From NCBI RefSeq assembly GCF_030463535.1, contig NC_132896.1, positions 19,263,709 through 19,327,708 on the forward strand: a DNA stretch of 64,000 bases. The letters run 5' to 3'. The notes beneath the pieces were generated by a model. It ran no database searches. It saw only the letters and a program-made list of their open reading frames with translations, and had not been told where the DNA came from. The translations under genes and the position numbers were made by a program. The stretch is from Salminus brasiliensis (taxonomy: Eukaryota > Chordata > Actinopteri > Characiformes > Bryconidae). Shown here piece after piece: positions 22,753 through 32,665 of the stretch (its first letter is position 1; each line of letters opens with the position of its first letter).

Positions 22753-23222
22753 ATATATACACCAATCAGCCATAACATTAGCAGCACAGACTGGTAAAGT
22801 GAAAACCACTGATTATCTTCTACAGTGTCTCCTGTCAAGAGGTAAATATATTAGCAAGTAAACAGTCAGTTCCTGAAGGTAATGTTTTGAAGCAGTAAAA
22901 ATGAGAATCCGGGATACTTTGTCAGAGCTTCTCAGAAACATCAGGCAGGGTCTTCAGAGTTTTTCTGGTGTGCAGTCAGTACCTATCAAAAGTGCTCCAA
23001 GAAACTGGTGAACCGGCATCGGACACAGAAGGCTCACTGATGCACATGGAGGTCCCACCTCTTACAACTTACAGCACTTAAAGGATCTGCTGCTAACGTT
23101 AGATTTGGTGCCAGATACCACAGGACATCTTTAGAGGTCTTGTGGAATCCATGCCTCGAATGGTCAAATCTACTGTGATGGAACAAGGGGGTGATACTCA
23201 ATATTGGGGGTGTTCGGTGTAT
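22753..23222 (+). mobile_element. Internally deleted Tc1-like transposon
   Basis: The left part begins TACACCAATCAGCCATAACA and carries the 5' half of a common fish Tc1 element (for example CAGTCAGTTCCTGAAGG and GTGAACCGGCATCGGACAC). At about 23,051 it jumps to the 3' end (CAACTTACAGCACTTAAAGG, GGTGCCAGATACCACAGGAC, CATGCCTCGAATGGTCAA). The catalytic core is gone. It lies in the intron between the last two exons of the exchanger relic. Confidence 0.75.
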
Positions 23223-24044
23223 GCCACCTTTCCTAAATAATATGGATAGTAATAATACATAGAAATGCTAACAGTGAACAAGGGTCAAAATAAAAAAACT
23301 AATTGTGTAAGACACACCTTATAATGGTAATGGCAAGGAAGAGTGCCAACATGTAGAGCCAATCAAGGAGAACCATGTGCTGAAACGCTTGGGAAGTGAT
23401 AAGTCCGATGATGAAGATGATCAGGGCATTGGCCAGGTATGTCAACAGTTCCCAACACCTGCACGAAATCAGGAAATGAAATAAAAATGAGAAAATAAAC
23501 ATTCAAGCATTCAAGCATACTGTAATTTTAAACTTTTAAGCAGGACTTTTATGGAATTACAGCCACAGAACATAATGCTGAAACATGCATGACATAATCT
23601 TTGGACCTAAAACTTTCTTTTAATGAAAACTGCCCATCAGAAAAATGATAAAAATACAGAACATATACACATTAACTTACTCTATAAACACGCTGTTTAA
23701 AATGTACAGGTTAATATATATATATAAAAGTTGACATTACTATTTACATCATATTGACATTAGATACTGCATTGTTCAATAGCACACTTTCATCTGGATT
23801 TCTTTTATTTGCTTTATATTATAGCAGACAGAGATCAGGTGGAAAAATGCTGGACTATTCCTTTAAGGCACTGAACATAAGAGGATGACTTCGATTTCAG
23901 GACTGAAGCTGGCCACATCAAGAAGAAGACCAATTATGAGAACGGCAATAATGCCAGACATTCCCAACAACTGAGCTGTGGAAGGACAGATGTTACTATT
24001 TTTACTCATTACATCCACATGCAGCACAGAGGAACAGAGAATGT

Positions 24045-24047
<3 letters not shown>

Positions 24048-24076
<29 letters not shown>
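24048..24076. repeat. Poly(A) tract, 29 bp
   Basis: An uninterrupted A run between exons 6 and 7 of the exchanger relic. No recognisable retroposon body is attached. Confidence 0.95.
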
Positions 24077-24299
24077 CGATCAGGGATGGGTTTCCCAAAA
24101 ACATCTGGAATCATGAAGATGATTATTAACTGCTCGAATAAGCATCACGTTGAACACTCTCTCCACCAGTTCGCTAGAGACGATAATATCACACTGAGAT
24201 GCTTCTGGGAAACTGGGACATTCGGATCACACGCTAAACAAACACCTTCAAAAATAACTTACCAAGATAGAATGTGATGTAGGTCACGGAGAGGCTGGC

Positions 24300-24325
24300 C
24301 GTTATTTAGTTATCATGTCATGGAA
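24300..24325 (-). other. One-base deletion in exon 6 of the exchanger relic
   Basis: Exon 6 is 161 nt, whereas the flanking phases require 162. The first part reads LMLKVFGSPLLGLVGSK in one frame, and the last part reads ITASLSVTYITFYL only in another frame. The switch falls inside this interval, and the original frame meets TAA at 24,302-24,304. Confidence 0.8.
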
Positions 24326-25348
24326 AATGTGTGAGAGCCAATAGGTGATGATCTTTGACCCAACAAGTCCCAGAAGAGGACTCCCAAAAACTTTCAACAT
24401 CAGTTTCACAGCCAAATGAGTCGCTGGGGACAAAAATACAGCTATATTTAGAAAGCTCAAACAACTGAAGAGATATAAATATGTTTATGAAGATATGAAG
24501 ACTACCATCAATGTGGCCATGACCGATGGCCAGGTCTTTAAACATTTCAAACATGAGGAAGGCCGTTCCATCACTAAACAAAGACTCGCCCTCTGTTATC
24601 AGAATCAGATGCTCAGCCGTTCCTGTTAAAAAGAAAGGACAGCTGTCTCTGAATCCGCCCCTACTCACTATTTAGTGTTCTATTTAGGGTGTCAGCAATT
24701 TTGTAGTGTGGCCCGAATTCTCAGAGGGCAAATTTGATTCCCTTTATACAACAGTTGGTTAGTTCCGACCTCACAATCTGACTAGATGAGAAGTGTTGTG
24801 CTGATATTTGTGATAACAGCACAGTGTTTTCACAGTAAAATCAAAATAAAAGCCTTTTTAAAAAGACCATTCAAGGTCATGTGTTATCCCAAATAACATC
24901 AGGGCTGTAATGAGCTACGGCATTCGTTAACCCATCTATGTTATTCATGATAACACACTCCCTCTCGTGTTCAAGCGCTATGCACTATAAAACCAGTGAA
25001 CCCCTGATGCAGTCTACTTTTGGCCAAATGGGCCACAATGCGATGCAGTTGCTGCAAAGCAGCAGTGGGAAAGATGGTGGACGAGTGCGGAACTACTGAA
25101 GTTGCATATTATCATGATCATTATCATCATTATATCTACTTATCATTATATGATAGGTAGATACACACATTAGTATACATATTCATATTCATATTTAAAT
25201 ATATATCAAATTGTTAACACTCATAGACACTCATAGATCTCATATTGTCCTGACAGGATTGCAGGAACATACCCAAGCTGTGCAATTCAGCTGTTGATGT
25301 TGCGGGATCGATGGTGCTAATGATTGCACCAAACATCATTCCAACAGA

Positions 25349-25357
25349 TCAGTCTTA
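25349..25357 (-). other. Two nonsense codons in exon 4 of the exchanger relic
   Basis: Counting from the exon start at 25,438 the frame is open through FLLSACLTGVFTVWLYNHT, then reads TAA, GAC, TGA, and continues open as SVGMMFGAIISTIDPATS. The frame on both sides is clearly that of the exchanger, so the stops are true in-frame lesions. Confidence 0.85.
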
Positions 25358-26194
25358 GGTGTGGTTATACAACCACACTGTAAAGACCCCGGTCAGACAG
25401 GCGCTGAGTAAAAACCCAGGTACAGCAAGAATCAAAACCTGCCCAAAAAAAGGACAAATTTAACATTACACATGAACTAATACCTAAACAGGTTTGAATA
25501 CGTCACATATGTAAATTAGCCCAGAGGCAACTGATCAGCCATGTCATGCTTGGTGTGTCTTTACTTTCACACTGGAGCTACAGGGCTAATGTATCATGTT
25601 GATGCTCCACTAGCCATAATAGGCAAAACAGTGTCTTGGCACACCACGGCAGAACCTGCACTTGGTGACTTGGGTGAAGCGGACAGGACATTGCTTGCCA
25701 GAACTGTGCAACGCTGAGACACCCAGGCCATATCTGCGTAAAATCCTGCAAATGTATTACTCTACCATCTTTGTCCACATGCTTCTTTCACTTTCAGTGA
25801 CGGTTCTGTATCTCAGAGCTTGTGTATATTTGTATATTTCTCACATAATGCTGCTTAGACTCTTGTACATGTTCTCCCCCTATATGGCTCTCGATTGACA
25901 AGTACTGTTTTACAAAAAATGACCAATGTTCTTAAACACAGATGGCAATGCTCTGTTACTGCAGACTCTAGAACATTCTTACCTGTATAAGAGACTTCTG
26001 GAACATGTGTGGGTCAATCTTAAAAGCACAGCTAAAGATAATTACTGGCATAAATATGTAAAGTAGGAGTCGGGGGTTGATGTTTGCGATCGCTTCTGTG
26101 TAGTAACTGACCTGGAAGAAAAGGAGACACCAAGGTGTCAGCTGACAGAGCTCCTTCTTGCATAAAGTTTCTATTTTGGAGATATGAATATATG

Positions 26195-26580
26195 TTAGGG
26201 CTGGGCGATATGATAGAAATACTACATCACGATATTTAAAGACTATATGCCATATTTTACTCTCAGTTTAACTCATTTTCAAAACTGCATTGATTTTGTT
26301 TTTACATCCTTAATGCTGTACACTGCAGAGATCTCAGATTCAGACCTAGAACGGATAGTTGTGGTTTTACACAAACTACACAAACTGCAGGCTGATAAAT
26401 CATGTAAGTCATACAAAACTTTTTTTTTCTTAAAGACCTGACATTTTTTGTGGCCTTAATAAGAGTGGAAATATGTTGTTTTGAACACAGAGATGAGTTA
26501 GAAATGAACAGGATTCTGAATATTATATCAAAATAACAGCATCTTCCTCTTCCATCTTTCTTTTTAAACAGATATGGCAT
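26195..26580. repeat. Possible MITE starting GGGCTGGGCGATATG
   Basis: The start GGGCTGGGCGATATGATAGA followed by ATCACGATATTTAAAGAC resembles a common fish short inverted-repeat family with CGATAT motifs. The right end may be near AGATATGGCATATATC at about 26,571, which is only weakly complementary. It sits in an intron of the exchanger relic. Confidence 0.35.
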
Positions 26581-27328
26581 ATATCAGTGTGGATGGCTGT
26601 GCACATTGTCCCAACATCTGCATAAAATGCTGAATTGCATTTCAGACAGGAAATAGATCTATCCTGAAGCAGCACACACTCACACTGTGTGATGTGATGT
26701 TATCTGTGTTTCCTCCCTATGGGGTAATGAAGTGTTTAAGTAGTTAGAGCATGATGGCCTCCTTTTAGATACTCATAAAGCATAAAGGAAAAGGAAAAAA
26801 TATCAGTTTCAAAAATTTGTTTCAGAAAAGAGAAACTGGCAGTGTGCCATCTCTATTTCACACCCTTGAGGAATGTGACTGTGATCTTACTTCGGGATAA
26901 TGAAGGCTGAGTGTTCCCAGCAGCAAGCCACATACAGTTAGAACCACAGTGTGGGGCAGCTTCAGACACGAGGTGAGGGTCCTTTTGAGAGCTGTGGATC
27001 AAAACAGAAGACTTCACAACCACGTGCTGACAGATCACCTAGTCAGACTCCAACACCTTAGTACTGCTCTCTTTATATGTAAACTCAACAGGGCTACCCC
27101 TTTCAATGAGTCGAGCAGTCGAGAAGGCTTTTGCACAAGGATTACGTTATAAGGAGGAATTGTAAATAAGGGAATCAGAAATATGTGTTTATACTCTGGC
27201 AGGGCTATCTGGTGTGCTTGCTAAAAGAAAATGTATGTGCGCTGGTGGATTACTGTTGAGGCAAGCTGAGGTGGAGGGGGGCGGTAAGTTAGACTAGCAA
27301 TAACAATGTTTCAGAAAAGGTCTAAAGC

Positions 27329-27514
27329 ATGGAGGCATTTTTGAAGGAGAATCCTGACAAACTTAAATGCAAGCTCTGTCTGCAGAAACTTGCTCATCCT
27401 TCAACAACATTGAACACGGCAAACCACTTAAAACAAGCTGCTATAGGCGCCCAATCTCCAATGATCTGGGCAGAATTCATTCTAAATATATGTTATCTGC
27501 TGGTCATGTCATAA
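27329..27514 (+). pseudogene. Possible BED-finger fragment of a hAT-type protein
   Basis: An open stretch begins MEAFLKENPDKLKCKLCLQK and continues with TTLNTANHLK. The spacing C-x2-C then NHLK recalls the BED zinc finger at the N-terminus of hAT transposases and ZBED proteins (CxxC...H...H), but the expected closing His cannot be placed with certainty. Nothing transposase-like follows. Confidence 0.3.
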
Positions 27515-27924
27515 CACGGGTGAAGCTGTGACCACACATCTGCCTTGTGATTTTTAGACCTATTCTTTGGTTAAAGGGTTTTTTGATTGATGGGGAAAAA
27601 ATTATAACACTTTTAAAAACGGTTTACCAAAATCATTTTTGTTTTACAAATAGGGTTATAGTGAGTATTATTATTATTATTCATAATACTACTACTAATA
27701 ATAATAATAATTGTTTATATGAATTAATGAACACACTACATTAACTGATACTGTTATTATTAATGTTGTTATATTGTTATTAGCACTATTATTAATATTC
27801 CAGTAGCATTATTATCACTTTGTGTTTATAGTTCTTATGATTGATACACTATTCTTAAATGAACTTTTAAGGAATCTGGTGGAAGGCCAGAATTTTCGTT
27901 TACCATCTAGCCCGTAGTTTACTC

Positions 27925-28065
27925 TAGGGGTTCTTCAAAAAAGGTAAAGGTGCACGTATTTGTCACTGTACAGTGTACAGCGAAATGGGTCCTCTGCATT
28001 TAACCCATCTGTGGTAGTGAACACACACACACACAAATCCCAAAGAACTAAACAAATCCCAAAGA
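27925..28065 (-). mobile_element. 3' tail of the fish SINE, truncated
   Basis: Read on the - strand this is the tail seen complete at 28,998-29,075: GGGTTAAATGCAGAGGACCC, then TTTCGCTGTACACTGTACAG and ACAAATACGTGCACC. The tRNA-like head is missing, as is usual for 5'-truncated retroposons. Confidence 0.75.
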
Positions 28066-28750
28066 GAGTTCACAGAGAAGATCAGCACCCAAACCTGTGT
28101 TCTCCTAACTTGATTTTGTATCTGTAGATATCACTGTTAATCAACCAAAGGAAGTCAGTGAAGTGTGGGCAATGTGTGATACCTGCAAGCAGACATGCCC
28201 CAAATATCATCAGTGTAATCACGGGTTCATTGAAGCTGATGATGCTCCATTCATGAGATGTGGAGTTGAAGTTGTTATTATTGTCCATCTTCAGACAAAG
28301 ATGATGATTGTGTGGATGGGAAGCTGTGAATTGCAGAACAATCATCTGTGAATACATTTTTAATAAATTAAACCTTTTATTTGAGAATATAAGACATTAA
28401 CTGTCAAGTCTAAAGGCGTTTATTGTCATTTTTGCTGTATACAAGAACACACTGGAGCTAAATGACCTCCTTTACTTTTTTACAGTCTGCACTGCCACTG
28501 ACCATTTCCCATGTGCCCATTTATTTAAAAAACAAGATATGATTACATATGAACTGCCATGTGCAATAGTGCATATTAATACAGTGCATGGAGCAAGTAA
28601 CCATTATAATAGTGTTGTCATCCAAAACAGAACCCAGATTTGACCAATTTTACCAGACCAAGTCAAAGCTAAGCTCTGCACCTGCTGTAAAGTCATATTT
28701 AGACAACATTCTGGACAAACTGACATCTAATGTTACTAACGAGAGCCTAA

Positions 28751-28959
28751 CCAGTGGTGGTGGGGCAGTGGTGGCTCAGCGGTTAGAGCGCCAGGATATC
28801 GATAACAAGGTTGTGGGATCGATTCCCGGGCTCGGCAAGCTGCCCCTGTTGGGTCCTTGAGCAAGGCCCTTTACCCTCTCTGCTCCCCGGGCTCTGGAGT
28901 TGGCTGCCCACCACTCTGGGTGTGCATGTGTGTGTGTACTCACTTCCCCTAACACACAG

Positions 28960-28998
<39 letters not shown>

Positions 28999-29081
28999 CA
29001 CTACCAGATGGGTTAAATGCAGAGGACACATTTCGCTGTACAGTGACAAATACGTGCACCTTTTTCTTTCTTTTCTATCAC
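28751..29081 (+). mobile_element. Full-length tRNA-derived SINE with target duplication
   Basis: The head carries a pol III A box (GTGGCTCAGCGGTTAGAGCG) and B box (GGTTGTGGGATCGATTCCCG) in tRNA-like spacing. The body (TCCTTGAGCAAGGCCCTTTA) and tail (AGATGGGTTAAATGCAGAGG) are those of a widespread fish SINE. A GT microsatellite has grown inside. GAGCCTAA flanks it at 28,743-28,750 and 29,082-29,089, an 8-bp target-site duplication. It lies upstream of the exchanger relic. Confidence 0.9.
28962..28997. repeat. (GT)n microsatellite inside the SINE
   Basis: About 18 GT units. Confidence 0.95.
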
Positions 29082-29599
29082 GAGCCTAAATGTGAATGTA
29101 CATTTTAGTTTTGTTCCTAGTCCCTGCAAGTACACTGCAGTATGTCCAAATGTTTGTGGACATCCCTCCTAATAAATGCATTTAGTGTAGGTAAAAGTAA
29201 TGATACATTAAATATGATAGTTCTATTGTCTTTATGTGTTACATTTAGAAAACAGTGGAATAGGATTATGAATAGGAATAGTGTGTACAATTTCTGCATT
29301 TTCTGTAGAGGATTCATCCCCTTATTTTCTCCACTCTTATACAAGTGATTGGACATTTTATTTATTTCCTAAAAGTGAAAACATTCTCTAGAGAAAAGAA
29401 ACTTAAATATAAACATTTCACACATAAATCCTACATATAATATAAAAAAGTAAAATAATATATTTAATGTTTTATTACTTTTGCACACAACAGATGTGAT
29501 GTTTTTTGTAGCTACTGATAGATTAAGTAAACAAACAGCAAAAAGTGCATCTCTGACCTACACTGAGAGAAAAACAAGATTCACCTGTAATTTAACTTG

Positions 29600-29603
<4 letters not shown>

Positions 29604-29635
<32 letters not shown>
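29604..29635. repeat. (TA)n microsatellite
   Basis: Perfect TA run of about 32 bp. Confidence 0.95.
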
Positions 29636-29638
<3 letters not shown>

Positions 29639-29932
29639 CCAGCAGTCATTTCCGGCCACGCAAGCTGATTAGTTGAAGGTTGTAACCCTGCTGTTATTCA
29701 CACTGTATCACTCCGCTGAACGCAAGAAGGAGCCAAATAAAAACTAAAAGGATTGAGAAAAGAATACAGCACCACAAAAACCAACGGAAAGAAAACAGTC
29801 TGTGAGTCGGAACCGGGCTTTACTGGGTCAGCCTGTGTAAGGAGCTGGAGAGGGAACTGCGGGACTGACGGAGAGGAGTTTCTCTGATCGTGAACGGTGT
29901 TACAAAGAGAGTGGACAGAAACTGAACCTTCA

Positions 29933-30200
29933 GGCACAGAGTGATGCAGATTGGACACCGAATACAGAAGACAGGCAAACAGGCTTGGGTTTGTCACCTA
30001 AACAGTCTATAGAAATATACGGCACTGCCTGCAGCCACTCAGGAAGGCATGTACCTTGCACAGCTACTAAATGGCATGGACAGTTGTCACCAATAAGCAC
30101 CTGTGAAAATATCTGAAGACCACCAAGGTGCAATTGCACTGTCCAAGAACCTTGTATGTCAGATGCAAACATTCACATTAGATACCCTTCAATCAGTACT
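29933..30200 (+). pseudogene. Ty1/copia RNase H relic
   Basis: Frame pieces read QSDADWTPNTEDRQTG, then LPAATQEGMYLAQLLNG, then APVKISEDHQGAIALSKN. These are the copia RNase H landmarks (SDADWAGD...DRRST; AxTQE; DNQGAIAL). Frameshifts and a stop interrupt it. The same motifs occur on the - strand at about 42,600-42,960 and on + at 55,980-56,290. Confidence 0.8.
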
Positions 30201-30224
30201 TCATGAGTAAAATAATTGAATTCT

Positions 30225-30475
30225 GTCCCACAGCAAATACGGTTGAAGGTTACAACACCTGCAATTACACTCAAGCTGGAGAAAGGCAAGAGCTTTGTGT
30301 TTGGGATGTAAACTAGGGTTATGCTGTGGAATGCAATTTACAATGAGAGCAAGCAGGGTATTGGCAATTTATTCAGGTGTGCCCTCATTAGTGTGACTTT
30401 ACTGTGGTAGTCTTTTTTGGCATGTTGTAACTTTGGAAGAAAATGGTCCCTTCAGTTGCAGGGTGAAAACCTAAC
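30225..30475 (+). mobile_element. Copia 3' region, paralogue of the 48.6-48.8 kb segment
   Basis: CATGAGTAAAATAATTGAAT, CTGTCCCACAGC, GTTTGGGATGTA and TTATGCTGTGGAATGC match, in the same order, the - strand of 48,590-48,800. It follows the RNase H relic directly, so it is probably the end of pol or the start of the 3' LTR. Confidence 0.6.
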
Positions 30476-31059
30476 CTTTCAAAACAAAGTATTTGGATCA
30501 ACATGTTATGCTTAAAACACATGACAAAGAAGTTAGTCAAACTGTGAGCTGTAATCTTAGCAGTGCATGACTAGAACAGTCCATCATACCTAGTCTACCA
30601 GACACAAGGAACAGCCTTAAACAGAGGCATGTGAACTTTTACAAAGTGTTAAACACCAGACAGACCAGTCAATTGCAGATTTCCATGGGGAAATGCATAC
30701 CCCCATGCCAACAGCCAACCATGTCAGATTTCAGAAGAGGTTCAAGAGACTCATGCTCAAGATGACACACACACACAGAGAGAGAAGACAGACATGTTAA
30801 GCACCATCAAAAGTGAAATAGGAACACACCTCAGTATTGAGGCTGACTAGGTGTCATATACTGACGACTGTTACAGGCAAGGAGTGCAACAATCAGTTTG
30901 GGGTTGATGCTAGTAAAGAGAAAACTCATTGAAAAAATTACACATTTACTCTGACCCCTCTCCCAGGAAGAGAACACTGTGGGGAAGGGGGTGTAGGAGG
31001 GTATACAAGATTAAAAATTGGGAGTACACAACAAGGAGACATTTTCTGCAACAGCAGAT

Positions 31060-31310
31060 GTTAAACCAAGACACACTTTGATGCAGATTACTGCACAGTA
31101 AGACCTTGAGCTGCACCACGTGGACATTACAACAGCCTACTTGCATGTGCCGACGGATTGAGCGATGTGTTCTGTTTGAACAGGATCTGAGTTGTGTACA
31201 GTCTCTGGAACATACTTATGAGTGGGGCCGGCCACACACACGGCCCCCTGCGGACCAGTTTTGCATTCCCACCAATGTCACATCACACTTACACCCTTGA
31301 TTCAGAGCTG
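31060..31310 (+). pseudogene. Ty1/copia reverse transcriptase fragment
   Basis: The + strand reads the degenerate block L-H-H-V-D-I-T-T-A-Y-L-H-V, equivalent to the copia RT start LHQMDVxTAYL, with stops around it. It continues into a fragment (ATTCCCACCAATGTCACATC, CACCCTTGATTCAGAG) also found inverted at 45.26, 47.0 and 48.1 kb. It lies 3' of an RNase H relic on the same strand, so two insertions or a rearrangement are needed. Confidence 0.65.
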
Positions 31311-31630
31311 TATTCACTAGGGTTTGCCTTGTTTAACAGTGAGCCAAGGTGTCATTAGTAAGAACTTCATGGACAATGACCGCTTTAGAGAATAGAGATC
31401 ATATTTAACATCCAAAATTCAATGCAGGAGCTGCTTGTACTCAGAAAGCAGAAATAAAATGAAGCCTAATAAGTTTTTTAAAAACTGATTAAAGCATGCA
31501 GGGGGCAGAAAGTCACAATGCAGGGGTTGTGTGAAATGAGCTACCGTGATTTTACTTAATAAAAGCAGAGAAATGACAGAATGAACAGTTGGAATCATGT
31601 AAATCACCTAAGACTATCCGGTTTACTAAC

Positions 31631-31757
31631 CTGTCTGGTGTGACTGGGAAGGTCCTGGCGGAGCACCACCTCAATGCTCCCGGAGAGCAACGGACCCCAG
31701 GCGGTTCGGGTGAAGCTCATCTCTGCGGTAGAGAACCGGGCGCCGCTCAAATAGCAG
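31631..31757 (-). other. Candidate second exon of the unidentified gene
   Basis: Acceptor TTTCCCAGCAG before 31,757 and donor CAG/GTTAGT after 31,631 bound 127 nt. One frame reads LLFERRPVLYRRDELHPNRL and the related segment at about 44,870-44,960 reads ERLVLYIR, then a stop and shifted pieces (NIKKVLHQD). The two share CTGGGGTC and CCAGGAC at matching places. The intron after it also resembles 45,100-45,200 in inverted orientation. Confidence 0.4.
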
Positions 31758-31889
31758 CTGCTGGGAAACAGGAGACCATGGCATTACTCTTAAGCGTTTT
31801 ACAATACTCTAACAATGAGAACACTGCCCTGAGAAGTTGTCCGCAGTGCAGGTGCAGGTGAAGTCGAAGAGCGGAGGACCTCGAACCGG

Positions 31890-32120
31890 TTAGCAGAGGT
31901 GAAAACCGGGTGTTAGTGGAAACCTTGACTTCCTCGAGACACGCTGACACTCCCTGGCCCTCTCCGGTGTGGAGTAGAGGCGACGACCCCCTCTGGTACT
32001 GAGACGACCATGTTGGAAGAGCCCCAGGCTTCCTCCGGCCTCGTCTACAACAGCAGCTCTGATCTGCCGGTCCAGCTGAACGAGCTCCAAACAGAGAGCT
32101 CGAGCGTCCACGGTCACCAT
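31890..32120 (-). CDS. Candidate first exon of an unidentified gene
   Basis: From ATG at 32,120 a 76-codon frame runs MVTVDARALCLELVQLDRQI, a Gly/Arg-rich stretch, then SRKSRFPLTPGFHLC and stop. The start, the upstream bases and part of the body recur at 42.38 kb and 44.40 kb on +. In the 44.4-kb copy the related frame is MVTTEVQALQAVCLELIQLL, stop, then after an intact stretch MVVSIPEEVIISAPCQRG. Here the corresponding MVVSVPEGVVASTPHRRG is in another frame (ATG at 32,011), so at least one copy is shifted. The CpG richness around this copy suggests it is the least decayed. I do not recognise the protein; a gag-like origin or a local gene family are both possible. Confidence 0.35.
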   Translation of the reverse strand: MVTVDARALCLELVQLDRQIRAAVVDEAGGSLGLFQHGRLSTRGGRRLYSTPERARECQRVSRKSRFPLTPGFHLC

Positions 32121-32129
32121 GTTCCTCAA

Positions 32130-32345
32130 GAAAACAGAAAAAGATAAAACGCAAACGACCGTTAGCGAGACAAAGTACTGTACAGGAAAACAGGTCGCAG
32201 AGAGCACAAGGATTACAACACCTGGCGAAGACAAATAAGACAAAGTTAACTTTAAAGACTGTAATATAGGGACGGCCGCGCGACGGCATGTGTTAAATCA
32301 CGTCTCGCGCTTTCGAAACAGGACGGCAAGGCGCGTCAGTTTCCC
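32130..32345 (-). promoter_or_regulatory. CpG-rich probable promoter
   Basis: Unusually CpG-dense for this window (GGACGGCCGCGCGACGGC, CACGTCTCGCGCTTTCG, CAAGGCGCGTCAG) and placed just upstream of the MVT start codon. In vertebrates this points to an unmethylated promoter. No TATA box is evident. Confidence 0.5.
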
Positions 32346-32377
32346 GCGGAATATCAACTGAAATGTGTATTTACATG

Positions 32378-32379
<2 letters not shown>

Positions 32380-32432
<53 letters not shown>
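32380..32432. repeat. (AT)n microsatellite, ~53 bp
   Basis: Perfect AT run. It separates the CpG-rich block from the paralogous segment to its right. Confidence 0.97.
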
Positions 32433-32436
<4 letters not shown>

Positions 32437-32439
32437 GTG

Positions 32440-32665
32440 TGAATTTAGCTGACTTTCATTTTCATTGACAACAAAACATGCTCATAGCTTCTGCTTTGGA
32501 TGTCAGTTGTTTCCAAACGAATAAAAAGAATAAAAGTCCTTAACACCTCCATATTTGAGGGGATTTAACTGGAGACGTGAAATTATCATGTGACATTTAA
32601 GTCTATTCCCGTTTATTTCTGTGTTCAATAGATGTACAGTCTGAAAGACACAACACACAACATTC
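32440..32665 (-). repeat. Upstream segment shared with 41.8 kb and 52.5 kb
   Basis: ACAAAACATGCTCATAGCTT, GAATAAAAGTCCTTAACA and TTTCTGTGTTCAATAGATGT line up with 52,500-52,650 on the same strand, and with 41,765-41,900 inverted. In two of the three places it lies just upstream of the MVT-type first exon, so it is probably the distal promoter of that family. Confidence 0.6.

Larger units (their letters stand above)
22509..28288 (-). pseudogene. slc9c-like sperm-type Na+/H+ exchanger relic, nine exons
   Basis: Exons on the - strand, in gene order: 28,183-28,288; 26,891-26,991; 25,983-26,111; 25,273-25,438; 24,506-24,622; 24,263-24,423; about 23,875-23,975; 23,318-23,458; 22,509-22,680. Flanks are mostly GT-AG and phases chain correctly. 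The first exon starts with ATG (MDNNNNFNSTSHEW, then FNEPVITLMIFG). Later blocks match the exchanger domain: ITEGESLFSDGTAF, GMSGIIAVLIIGLLL, CWELLTYLANALII, GYGFNWRWALVCVWG. The layout matches SLC9C (sNHE/NHE10) rather than somatic NHEs. Family members continue with a voltage sensor and a cyclic-nucleotide-binding domain; I find neither here. Two stops in exon 4, a 1-bp loss in exon 6 and a lost donor after exon 7 indicate a pseudogene. An assembly error or an unusual splice form cannot be fully excluded. Confidence 0.85.

Noticed and set aside
28771..28825. A tRNA gene
   Set aside because: A and B boxes are present, but no complete cloverleaf; the sequence is the head of a SINE with target duplications.
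28783..29089. Frames of about 90 codons on both strands at 28.8-29.1 kb
   Set aside because: They lie inside the SINE and its GT microsatellite.
31747..32289. A 180-codon - strand frame
   Set aside because: It starts within the CpG-rich upstream region and reads the unidentified first exon in a frame not shared with its paralogues.
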